6,285 nt of DNA from an uncultured Collinsella sp. (GTDB lineage: Bacteria > Actinomycetota > Coriobacteriia > Coriobacteriales > Coriobacteriaceae), in contig UQJA01000111.1 of assembly GCA_900541285.1 (NCBI GenBank), positions 1-6,285 on the forward strand, written 5' to 3'. The translations under genes and the position numbers were made by a program. Positions 1-5,559 of this stretch are shown here, piece by piece (the first letter of the stretch is position 1; each line of letters opens with the position of its first letter). The notes under the pieces are model-generated. The model had not been told where the DNA came from, ran no database searches, and saw nothing but the letters and a program-made list of their open reading frames with translations.

Positions 1-431
1 ATGACGCCGGGAGCCTTGAACTCGATGGGGCGACGGTGCGTGGCGACGATGTCGCCCAGGCCGTCGATGGGCTGGCCGAGCGGATTGACGACGCGGCCGA
101 GCATGGCACGGCTCACGGGGATATCCATAACGCGGCCAGTGGTGCGGCACTCGTCGCCTTCCTTGATGGAGTCGACGGCACCGAACAGAACGGCGCCGAC
201 CTCGTCACGGTCAAGGTTCTGGGCAAGGCCGAAGACGGTCTCACCGGTATCGGAGCTTTTGAACTCCAGAAGCTCGCCTGCCATGGCGCTCTTGAGGCCG
301 GAGACGCGCGCGATGCCGTCGCCTACCTCGTCGACCGTTGAAACCTCATGCGTATCGACCGTCGCGGAGAGGCTCGTGAGCTGCTCCTGCAGTTTCTTGG
401 CGATATCCTGGGCATTGAGGGTTTCGGACAT
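1..431 (-). CDS. atpA: F1 ATP synthase alpha subunit, N-terminal part (cut by window edge)
   Basis: This is the start of the F1 alpha subunit, the non-catalytic nucleotide-binding subunit of the cytoplasmic alpha3beta3 head. Only codons 1-143 are present, and the reading frame is still open at position 1. The visible protein begins MSETLNAQDI, a helical N-terminal stretch that contacts the delta subunit. It continues into the beta-barrel domain with EVGDGIARVSGL, GLAQNLDRDEVGAVLFG, GRVMDIPVSRAMLGRVVNPLG and PIDG, all typical of alpha. The Walker A loop (usually near residue 170) lies outside the window, so nucleotide binding cannot be checked here. The ATG at 431-429 shares one base with the atpH stop codon (TAATG), which suggests translational coupling. 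A strong GGAGG lies about nine bases upstream, inside the end of atpH. Beta has a different N terminus, so confusion with atpD is unlikely. Confidence 0.96.
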   Translation of the reverse strand, partial: MSETLNAQDIAKKLQEQLTSLSATVDTHEVSTVDEVGDGIARVSGLKSAMAGELLEFKSSDTGETVFGLAQNLDRDEVGAVLFGAVDSIKEGDECRTTGRVMDIPVSRAMLGRVVNPLGQPIDGLGDIVATHRRPIEFKAPGV

Positions 432-907
432 TAGGCTTCACCTCCGTACGAATTAGCAGAGTTTGCGAGGGTCTCCTGCGCGATGCGCAGCTGCGTCTTG
501 ACGGAAATGTCACGACGCTCGCCGCGGGCCTCGAGCACCAGGCCGCCCACGATAGACGGGTCGACCTGCTCGATAAGGAATACCTTGCGGCCGAAGTCCT
601 GCTCGCATTTCTTAGTGATGGTTTGACGCAGCTCGTCGTCGAGCGGGATCGCCGTGGTGACGGTCACGCCCACTACATCCTCGTCTTCCTCGGCAACATA
701 CTTAAAGGCAGCTGCCACCTTGGGAAGAAGGTCGAGCTGGTCGCGCTTGGACATGGTGTCGAGCACGGCGATGATCTCGGGGCTGGCAGAAGCCAAGCGC
801 TCGATCATCTCGAGGTCCTCGAACACATGGTTCTCGGCCTTGGCGGCTTCCAAAAGGGAACGCGCGTAGGTCTCGAGCACCTTGTCCTGATAGCGGCTAG
901 TCGGCAT
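431..907 (-). CDS. atpH: F1 ATP synthase delta subunit
   Basis: The delta subunit (OSCP family) links the top of the F1 head to the peripheral stalk made by the b subunits. The protein has 158 residues. The N-terminal helical domain opens with RYQDKVLETYARSLLEAA, matching the family's YAxALxxxA-type start. The conserved C-terminal signature is visible at about residues 111-135: LIEQVDPSIVGGLVLEARG, then DISVKTQL. It is some 20 residues shorter than the usual 175-180. The shortening falls in the middle of the protein, roughly residues 45-75, and both ends are intact. The ATG at 907-905 lies 11 nt inside the end of atpF, with an AGG-type ribosome site inside atpF, so coupling to atpF is likely. 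The gene sits in the standard atpF-atpH-atpA order. Confidence 0.95.
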   Translation of the reverse strand: MPTSRYQDKVLETYARSLLEAAKAENHVFEDLEMIERLASASPEIIAVLDTMSKRDQLDLLPKVAAAFKYVAEEDEDVVGVTVTTAIPLDDELRQTITKKCEQDFGRKVFLIEQVDPSIVGGLVLEARGERRDISVKTQLRIAQETLANSANSYGGEA

Positions 908-1499
908 TCAGGCTACCTGCTTCCTGGATGTAGCGCTCGATGAGCTTCTTCTGCTCGGCATCGTCCTCGAGTGCCTCGCCCACGATCTTGGTGGCGACGG
1001 CAACGGACAGGTCGGCGATGGAGCTTGCGGCACCGGCGTAGATGGACTTGCGCTCGTCCTCGACGGTCGTATGGGCCTTGGCGATGATCTCCTCGGCCTC
1101 CTTGTGAGCAGCCTCGATGATACGGGCACGCTCGGACTCGGCGTCCTTACGGGCCTCGAGAACGATGTCGGCAGCCTGACGACGGGCGTCGGTGACGATC
1201 GAGTCGGACTCAGAGCGCTTGGCGATAGCCTCCTGCTTGGTCTTCTCGGCCTCGTCGAGGCTCTCCTCGATCTTCTTGCCGCGCTCCTCCATGGTTTTCA
1301 TGATGCCCGGCAGGGCGACCTTGGCCAGCACGATCCAGATAATCAGGAAGGCGATAAGCGCCGGGATGAACTCCGCCATCTTAGGGATGAGGATGTCCGC
1401 ACCGGCGGCGCCGTCCTCGGCGAACGCGGAAACCGGCATGAGCAGCGCGGCCGCGGACGCGGAGAGTGCGATCGCGCTCTTCTGGGATGAAAGATTCAT
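897..1499 (-). CDS. atpF: Fo ATP synthase b subunit with signal-peptide-like N terminus
   Basis: The b subunit forms the peripheral stalk that holds F1 static relative to the membrane a subunit. The protein has 200 residues, longer than the usual 155-175. Residues 28-62 are the family core: a short periplasmic segment (ILIPKMAEFIPALI) and one membrane helix at about 44-62 (LIAFLIIWIVLAKVALPGIM). A long charged helix from about 68 to 150 (MEERGKKIEESLDEAEKTK, then Arg/Lys/Glu/Ala-rich) should form the right-handed coiled coil. The C-terminal part (VATKIVGEAL) binds delta. Unusually, residues 1-27 look like a cleavable signal peptide: Lys7, a hydrophobic Ala/Leu-rich stretch, then AFA before Glu28. 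There is no lipobox cysteine. The ATG at 1499 has GGAG eight bases upstream and lies 15 nt after atpE. The stop overlaps atpH. Confidence 0.96.
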   Translation of the reverse strand: MNLSSQKSAIALSASAAALLMPVSAFAEDGAAGADILIPKMAEFIPALIAFLIIWIVLAKVALPGIMKTMEERGKKIEESLDEAEKTKQEAIAKRSESDSIVTDARRQAADIVLEARKDAESERARIIEAAHKEAEEIIAKAHTTVEDERKSIYAGAASSIADLSVAVATKIVGEALEDDAEQKKLIERYIQEAGSLNAD

Positions 1500-1514
1500 A
1501 CTTGACGCTCCGTG

Positions 1515-1709
1515 CTATTTAACGATCAGCGCGACAACGAAGCCGATCAGAGCCAGAGCCTCGCCGAAAGCGGAGCCCATGATGAAGACGGTGAACACGC
1601 GGCCCTGGACCTCAGGCTGACGGGCCATAGCACCCGTAGCACCCAGAGCAGACAGGCCGATAGCAAGACCAGCGCCGATAACACCGAGACCGTAACCGAT
1701 AACTCCCAC
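1515..1709 (-). CDS. atpE: Fo ATP synthase c subunit (H+-type, short)
   Basis: This subunit forms the rotating proton-carrying c ring in the membrane. The 64-residue protein is a two-helix hairpin. Helix 1 (about 2-28) is glycine-rich (GLGVIGAGLAIGL). The polar loop is ARQPE at 29-33, with the RQP that touches F1. Helix 2 (about 38-63) carries Glu50 in SAFGEALALIGF as the ion-binding carboxylate. Arg30 to Glu50 is the same 20-residue step as Arg41 to Asp61 in E. coli. The site of the Na+-binding Gln of sodium-type rings holds Ile17, and Glu50 is followed by Ala-Leu rather than Ser-Thr, so H+ coupling is inferred. Family members are usually 70-90 residues, and about ten are missing at the start of helix 1. 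The start is GTG at 1709. An in-frame TAA lies shortly upstream with no other start codon between, so a longer form is not possible in this frame. Confidence 0.95.
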   Translation of the reverse strand: MGVIGYGLGVIGAGLAIGLSALGATGAMARQPEVQGRVFTVFIMGSAFGEALALIGFVVALIVK

Positions 1710-1833
1710 GATTCCTCCTTTGTCGTGCGTGTCTTATTTCACGCAGGATAACCTTTTTATAACTGCCGGGCTCCATGGGTACGGGCACCGGCGGTTTAAC
1801 GAATTGCCTTACCTTTAAGGCGCGAAGGGAAGA
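1710..1833 (-). other. atpB-atpE spacer with intercistronic hairpin
   Basis: This 124-nt non-coding spacer is the only long gap inside an otherwise closely packed operon. In the minus-strand RNA the arms 1796-1788 (AACCGCCGG) and 1769-1761 (CCGGCAGTT) can pair over nine positions with one C-A mismatch and an 18-nt loop. No U-run follows; the downstream sequence is AUAAAAAGG, so it does not look like a terminator. It ends with the strong atpE ribosome site. A role in mRNA processing, stability or enhanced atpE translation is inferred by analogy with the atpB-atpE region of E. coli. Confidence 0.5.
1714..1721 (-). promoter_or_regulatory. Ribosome binding site of atpE
   Basis: The minus strand reads AAAGGAGG here, a near-complete match to the anti-Shine-Dalgarno sequence. 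It lies only 4 nt before the GTG at 1709. The spacing is shorter than the usual 5-9, but this GTG is the only start codon available after the upstream in-frame stop. The very strong site may compensate for the GTG and meet the high demand for c subunit. Confidence 0.75.
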
Positions 1834-2637
1834 CTACTCCTCCTCCGCGACCTCCTCTGCCTCGGAGACATACACGGCGGTAAGGACCGTGAAGACGTAA
1901 GCCTGGATGGCGCCGACCACAAGCTCGATCGCATAGATCAGGATGAGAATGGCAAGCCAGGCCAGCGAAGGCAGGGCGCCGACGGCGTGGGCCGCGGAAA
2001 CCTGCTGAAGCAGCGGCTGCATGAACATGCTCGCCATGATGGCGAACGAGCCCATGACCACGTGTCCTGCGAACATGTTGCAGAACAGACGGACGGCGAG
2101 CGTAATGAGGCGCAGGAAGGTCGAGAAAAGCTCGACGACCCACACGAGCACGTTCATCGGGAAGCTCACGCCCTGCGGGGCGAGGCTCTTGATGTAGCCG
2201 ATCACGCCGTGAGCCTTGCATCCGTAGTAGATGAAGTACACGAAGGCGAAAATGGCGAGTGCGGCGGTGGAGCCGATTGCGCCGGTACCGGGCTTCATTC
2301 CCGGGATCAGGCCGATCATGTTATTGATCAGGATGAACAGGAAAAGCGAGCACAGGAACGGGAAGTGCTTCTTCCAGTTCTCACCCACGACACCCTTGCC
2401 GATATCGTTCTCGACGTACTCGATGATGTACTCGAAACCGTTGACGAAGAAGCCCTTGGGAACCAGGGTCTGCTTCTTCTTGAACACGGCCAGGACGATC
2501 AGGAGCACGATCGTGGAGACGATCAGCCAAAACGAGTACTGCGTGATGCCGCAGCTCAGATCGCCCACGACAGGGGTGGAGCTGAACTCGCTGACCAGAT
2601 GATTAATCTCATCAGGCAGCTTTTCAAAAATTTCCAC
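1834..2637 (-). CDS. atpB: Fo ATP synthase a subunit
   Basis: The a subunit forms the two proton half-channels next to the c ring. The 267-residue integral membrane protein has hydrophobic segments at about 35-52, 93-112, 122-139, 161-180, 185-207 and 224-257. The essential arginine is Arg183 in AVRLFCNMFAGH, equivalent to E. coli Arg210. Gln245 (GAIQAYVFTVL) matches E. coli Gln252. His192 and Glu238 occupy the positions of E. coli Glu219 and His245; this His/Glu exchange is the arrangement found in many other a subunits. MKPGTG near residue 114 and the acidic tail EAEEVAEEE are also visible. The start is GTG at 2637, three nt after the atpI-like stop, with AAAGG placed six nt upstream. A 124-nt spacer separates it from atpE. 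Confidence 0.96.
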   Translation of the reverse strand: MEIFEKLPDEINHLVSEFSSTPVVGDLSCGITQYSFWLIVSTIVLLIVLAVFKKKQTLVPKGFFVNGFEYIIEYVENDIGKGVVGENWKKHFPFLCSLFLFILINNMIGLIPGMKPGTGAIGSTAALAIFAFVYFIYYGCKAHGVIGYIKSLAPQGVSFPMNVLVWVVELFSTFLRLITLAVRLFCNMFAGHVVMGSFAIMASMFMQPLLQQVSAAHAVGALPSLAWLAILILIYAIELVVGAIQAYVFTVLTAVYVSEAEEVAEEE

Positions 2638-2640
2638 GAC

Positions 2641-2952
2641 TTACCTTTCGACCTCATGAGGATCTCGCAGCGCCTTGGCGACGCGAACCGCGCAGGCGGC
2701 CATAAAGGCCACGAAGCCGATCGCCTCGCCCAGGAGGAACATGCGAAATGCCTCTCCGAACAACACAAACACAACCAAGGTAAAGACAAGCAACGCGATT
2801 GCCGAGACCGCGAGACTCACCATACCCTTGAGCATGTCCGCATTCTGTTTATCGTCAAGAACCGGCTTGAGCGTAAAGACAAAGGGAAGGAAGGCAATTG
2901 CGCCCGCGATGGCGCCTGCAACGATAGCGAGCAGATCGGCTATCTGAAACAC
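2641..2952 (-). CDS. atpI: AtpI-like small membrane protein of the ATP synthase operon
   Basis: This is a small hydrophobic protein of 103 residues from the chosen start, with three likely membrane segments at about 4-27, 43-65 and 72-92. The loop LKPVLDDKQNADML lies between the first two and the tail is charged (RVAKALRDPHEVER). I recognise no catalytic motif. The call rests on position: in many operons the first gene before atpB is atpI, whose product helps c-ring assembly or cation supply. Sequence resemblance to AtpI is weak and the usual count there is four helices, so function is uncertain. I chose GTG at 2952 because GAGGA lies five nt upstream. GTG at 2964 has poorer spacing. TTG at 3027 lacks a ribosome site and lies upstream of the predicted transcription start. 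Confidence 0.72.
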   Translation of the reverse strand: MFQIADLLAIVAGAIAGAIAFLPFVFTLKPVLDDKQNADMLKGMVSLAVSAIALLVFTLVVFVLFGEAFRMFLLGEAIGFVAFMAACAVRVAKALRDPHEVER

Positions 2953-2957
2953 TGGCG

Positions 2958-2962
2958 TCCTC
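2958..2962 (-). promoter_or_regulatory. Ribosome binding site deciding the atpI-like start
   Basis: GAGGA on the minus strand, five nt before the GTG at 2952, is the best-placed ribosome site for this frame. It overlaps a possible fold: GGACGCCA at 2960-2953 can pair with TGGC at 3000-2997 and GTCC at 2989-2986, leaving a 7-nt bulge. This could partly hide the site. The pairing is short and could be chance. Confidence 0.45.
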
Positions 2963-3013
2963 ACTTTCCTTTTTAACGCCTCACAGGACAGTTCCCGCCA
3001 AACATTGGTGACT

Positions 3014-3041
3014 ATTGTACGAGCCAATCGCTAAAGTACAA
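3014..3041 (-). promoter_or_regulatory. Candidate sigma-70-type promoter of the atp operon
   Basis: The minus strand shows TACAAT (3019-3014), five of six matches to the -10 consensus. TTGTAC (3041-3036) lies 16 nt upstream as a weaker -35 with three matches. Transcription would begin near 3007 and give a leader of about 55 nt before the GTG at 2952. The -10 lies between ATTGG and CCAAT half-sites (3028-3024 and 3008-3004), which could form a small operator. This is the best candidate I see between upp and atp, but it is predicted by eye only. Confidence 0.5.
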
Positions 3042-3156
3042 CCGAAAAAGCATCGGTTAATACGCACCTGTTCGTTTTCTTAAGACCTTCTTTATGCCGC
3101 AGGTACGCTAATACGTTTTTCTCGAACCCCTCAGCGCAAAACGTCCGTTAACAGGA

Positions 3157-3191
3157 GTGCGCGCGGTCGCCTTTTGTTCATCCGCGCGCAC
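3157..3191 (-). terminator. Strong hairpin after upp, probable terminator
   Basis: The arms GTGCGCGCGG and CCGCGCGCAC (3157-3166 and 3182-3191) form a perfect ten-base-pair stem, with one extra possible G-U pair in the minus-strand RNA and a 15-nt loop. It starts 42 nt after the upp stop codon. The minus-strand tail is only modestly U-rich (UCCUGUUAACGG). The plus-strand tail (CGTTTCTTCGTATTT) is richer in T, but no gene runs that way. It is probably an imperfect or factor-assisted terminator separating upp from atp. Confidence 0.55.
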
Positions 3192-3233
3192 CGTTTCTTC
3201 GTATTTGCAGCCGCGGCCGTCTTAGCCCAGCGA

Positions 3234-3881
3234 CTAGAGCGTGCCGTAGATGCGGTCACCGGCGTCGCCCAGGCCGGGAACGATGTAGGCCGCCTCGTTG
3301 AGATGGTCGTCGATGGCGCAGGTATAGATATGCACATCAGGATCCTTCTCAGTCAGCGACTTGAGGCCCTCGGGGGCCGCGACGATGCACAGCATGCGGA
3401 TGTCCTTGACACCGCGCTCGCGCAGGTAGCTAATGGCCATCTCGGCCGAACCACCCGTGGCGAGCATGGGGTCGACGACCAGGCAGATGCGCTGGTCGAT
3501 ATCCTTGGGCATCTTGCAGTAATACTCGTGCGGCTCGTGGGTGACCTCGTCGCGCTCCATGCCGATGTGGCCCACGCGAGCGGAGGGCACCAGGTCGAGG
3601 ATGCCGTCGACCATGCCAAGGCCCGCACGCAGGATGGGCACGATGGCGAGTTTCTTGCCGGCAAGCTGTTTGAACGTGGCGGTAGTGATGGGGGTCTCGA
3701 CCTCGACGTCTTCCATGGGCAGGTCGCGCATGGCCTCGTAGCCGTCAAAAAGCGCGAGTTCGCGCACGAGCTGGCGGAACTGGTTGGTGCCGGTGTTTTT
3801 GTCGCGCAGGATCGACAGCTTGTGCTGGACAAGCGGGTGGTCGACAAGCGTCACACGGGACGCATCGTAGGTGACGGTCAT
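3234..3881 (-). CDS. upp: Uracil phosphoribosyltransferase
   Basis: This pyrimidine-salvage enzyme converts uracil and PRPP to UMP and pyrophosphate in the cytoplasm. The 215-residue length fits the family (about 208-210). The PRPP-binding loop is VVDPMLATGGSA at residues 135-146. The uracil-binding C-terminal signature is YIVPGLGDAGDRIYGT at about 199-214. The early DHPLVQHKLSILRDKNTGT (15-32) and PILRAGLGM (82-90) are also family landmarks. The start is ATG at 3881, with AAAGGGG ten nt upstream. An upstream in-frame ATG at 3941 would add 20 residues unlike the family and crossing an inverted-repeat region, so it was not chosen. The gene follows glpK after 123 nt and is followed by a strong hairpin, so it may be the last gene of its transcript. 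Adjacency to an atp operon is also known from Bacillus subtilis. Confidence 0.97.
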   Translation of the reverse strand: MTVTYDASRVTLVDHPLVQHKLSILRDKNTGTNQFRQLVRELALFDGYEAMRDLPMEDVEVETPITTATFKQLAGKKLAIVPILRAGLGMVDGILDLVPSARVGHIGMERDEVTHEPHEYYCKMPKDIDQRICLVVDPMLATGGSAEMAISYLRERGVKDIRMLCIVAAPEGLKSLTEKDPDVHIYTCAIDDHLNEAAYIVPGLGDAGDRIYGTL

Positions 3882-4004
3882 GGATTGATTGCCCCTTTCG
3901 TTGCGGCCGCAAAACGGCCTTGCTGACAAGGCGTGCAGCAATGTTGCCGCCGCACGCCATGCATTAGTTTAGCGGTTTGTTGTATCGAGCAGCCCATCGC
4001 AGCC
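3882..4004 (-). promoter_or_regulatory. glpK-upp spacer with overlapping alternative hairpins
   Basis: This 123-nt spacer is dense in inverted repeats. A: GGCGTGC/GCACGCC at 3958-3952 and 3936-3930, 15-nt loop. B: TTGCTG/CAGCAA at 3941-3936 and 3925-3920. C: GGCCG/CGGCC at 3919-3915 and 3909-3905. D: GCCTTG/CAAGGC at 3932-3927 and 3922-3917 with a 4-nt loop, followed in the minus-strand RNA by CGUUUUG. D cannot coexist with A or C because they share bases. A 12-nt perfect palindrome (TTGCGGCCGCAA) sits at 3901-3912, just before the upp ribosome site. I found no convincing promoter. Terminator or attenuator function is inference. Confidence 0.4.
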
Positions 4005-5546
4005 CTACTGTGCGGTGCTGAGCGAGCGCCTGACTGCATCACGCCAGCCCGCAAGGTTTTGCTCGCGGCGCTCGGCGGACATGTGGGGAAGGAAGGTCCT
4101 AACGATCTGGGCATTTTGCTCCAGCTCCTCCAGGTCTTCCCAATAGCCGACGGCAAGACCCGCCAAGTACGCGGCACCGATTGCCGTGGTCTCCACCGTC
4201 TCGCATTGCAGCACGGGGATATCCAGCAGGTCGGCCTGGAATTGCATGATGAACTCGTTGCGCGAGGCACCGCCATCGACAGACAGGCGCTCGATCGAAA
4301 GCCCCACGTCCTGCTCCATGGCGCGCAGCACGTCGTAGCTCTGATATGCCATGGATTCGCAGGCGGCACGTACGATGGTCGCACGGCTCGAGGCGCCGGT
4401 CAGACCGCACACGATACCGCGGGCATGCGGGTCCCACCAGGGAGCGCCCAAACCCGCAAAGGCGGGAACGAAGTAGCAGCCCTCGTTGTCGCTAATCGAA
4501 GCGGCGAGTTGTGCCGACTCGCTCACGCTCGAGATGATGCCCATGTTGTTGCGAAGCCAGTTCATCGTTGAGCCGGCGGCAAAAATAGAGCCCTCGAGCG
4601 CATAGCTGACTTTGCCGTCCGCAGCGATACCGATGGTGGAGACCAGGCCATTCTTGGATTCGACGATCTCGTCGCCGGTGTTCATGAGCATAAAGCAGCC
4701 CGTGCCATAGGTGTTTTTGGTCTGGCCGGGATAGAAGCAGCAGTGGCCGAACAGCGATGCCTGCTGGTCGCCCGCCACGCCCATGATGGGCGGCATGTTG
4801 GTCATGATGTCGCTCGCGACGCGGCCGTAGTCGCCCGAGCTCCAGCGAACCTCGGGCATCATGGAACGTGGAACGTCAAAGAGCGCCAGCAGGTCGTCGT
4901 CCCAATCGAGCGTATGGATATTAAAGAGTGCCGTGCGGCTGGCATTGGTGTAGTCGGTGGCAAAGACCTGGCCGCCGGTGAGGTTGTAGATGAGCCAGGT
5001 GTCGATGGTGCCAAACATGAGGTCGCCCGCCGCCGCGCTCTCGCGTGCGCCGTCGACGTTGTCGAGAATCCACTGCACCTTGGAGGCCGAGAAATACGGG
5101 TCAAGCGTAAGTCCCGTGCGGGAGCGCACCAGCTCCTCGCAACCCTGTTCAACCAACGCGTCGATCGCCGGCGCGGTACGACGGCACTGCCATACGATGG
5201 CGTTATAGATGGGCTGGCCGCTCACGCGGTCCCAGACCACCGTGGTCTCGCGCTGGTTGGAGATGCCGATGGCGGCGATGCGATCGGAATGGATGCCGCT
5301 CTTAAACTGAACCTCCATCATCACGCCGATCTGGCTGGCAAGCACCTCCGTGGGATCCTGCTCCACCCAGCCGGGGCGCGGGAAGCTGGTTTTGACGCTA
5401 CGACGCGCCTGGGCAACGATGCAGCCGTATTCGTCGACAATGGCCGCGAGTACCGAGGTAGTGCCGCAGTCGAGCGCCATGATGTAGGAACCGCCAAAGT
5501 TAAACGAGGCATCTTCCATGCCCAGGCTGCCCAGATTCAACGACAT
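4005..5546 (-). CDS. glpK: Glycerol kinase
   Basis: This FGGY-family kinase phosphorylates glycerol with ATP to sn-glycerol 3-phosphate, feeding lipid synthesis or glycolysis. The protein has 513 residues (E. coli 502). The landmarks run in order: phosphate loop ALDCGTTS (24-31); PGWVEQDP (58-65); glycerol-binding NQRETT with Arg99-Glu100; Trp119 in NAIVWQCRRT; Tyr151 in YFSASKVQWI, the FGGY signature; TDYTNASRT (197-205); catalytic-base Asp260 in GVAGDQQASLFG; NTYGTGCF (278-285); and VDGGASRNEF (423-432). The spacer before GVAGDQQ lacks both the Gly-Gly-x-Arg loop that binds fructose bisphosphate in E. coli and the histidine loop phosphorylated by HPr in enterococci. ATG at 5546 with AAGGG eight nt upstream gives an N terminus about 15 residues longer than E. 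coli; ATG at 5519 is the alternative. It starts 13 nt after the tsaC-like stop, so cotranscription is likely. Confidence 0.97.
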   Translation of the reverse strand: MSLNLGSLGMEDASFNFGGSYIMALDCGTTSVLAAIVDEYGCIVAQARRSVKTSFPRPGWVEQDPTEVLASQIGVMMEVQFKSGIHSDRIAAIGISNQRETTVVWDRVSGQPIYNAIVWQCRRTAPAIDALVEQGCEELVRSRTGLTLDPYFSASKVQWILDNVDGARESAAAGDLMFGTIDTWLIYNLTGGQVFATDYTNASRTALFNIHTLDWDDDLLALFDVPRSMMPEVRWSSGDYGRVASDIMTNMPPIMGVAGDQQASLFGHCCFYPGQTKNTYGTGCFMLMNTGDEIVESKNGLVSTIGIAADGKVSYALEGSIFAAGSTMNWLRNNMGIISSVSESAQLAASISDNEGCYFVPAFAGLGAPWWDPHARGIVCGLTGASSRATIVRAACESMAYQSYDVLRAMEQDVGLSIERLSVDGGASRNEFIMQFQADLLDIPVLQCETVETTAIGAAYLAGLAVGYWEDLEELEQNAQIVRTFLPHMSAERREQNLAGWRDAVRRSLSTAQ

Positions 5547-5559
5547 CGCTTACACCCTT

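Larger units (their letters stand above)
2953..3233. other. Non-coding region between upp and the atp operon
   Basis: This 281-nt stretch holds no convincing gene on either strand. It contains the post-upp hairpin at 3157-3191 and the candidate atp promoter at 3014-3041. Two smaller inverted repeats are AACCGA/TCGGTT at 3040-3045 and 3053-3058 (7-nt loop) and ACGTTTT/AAAACGT at 3113-3119 and 3138-3144. It is more A+T-rich than the flanking genes, as expected for a promoter region. Confidence 0.6.

Noticed and set aside
1..456. A 151-codon open frame on the plus strand from position 1
   Set aside because: It is antisense to atpA, whose protein matches the alpha subunit throughout. The plus-strand product is Ser/Arg/Pro-rich without any domain.
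1515..1709. Sodium-coupled c ring
   Set aside because: Ile17 is at the Na+-binding Gln position and Glu50 is followed by Ala-Leu rather than Ser-Thr, the pattern of proton-type rings.
1761..1796. Terminator between atpB and atpE
   Set aside because: The hairpin is not followed by a U-run on the minus strand, and termination here would silence the rest of the atp operon.
1987..2976. A 329-codon open frame on the plus strand
   Set aside because: It is antisense to atpB and the atpI-like gene. Its product is rich in His, Asp, Glu and Arg with no domain, as expected from the complement of membrane-protein codons. No ribosome site or promoter was seen.
2953..3027. TTG start at 3027 for the atpI-like gene
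   Set aside because: It has no ribosome site and lies upstream of the transcription start implied by the candidate promoter. The added residues are hydrophilic and unremarkable.
3174..3926. A 250-codon open frame on the plus strand
   Set aside because: It is antisense to upp and runs through the post-upp hairpin. The upp frame has complete family signatures and this one has none.
3882..3941. Longer upp start at ATG 3941
   Set aside because: The extra 20 residues do not resemble the family. They cross the palindrome and hairpins, and ATG 3881 has a ribosome site and gives a normal-length enzyme.
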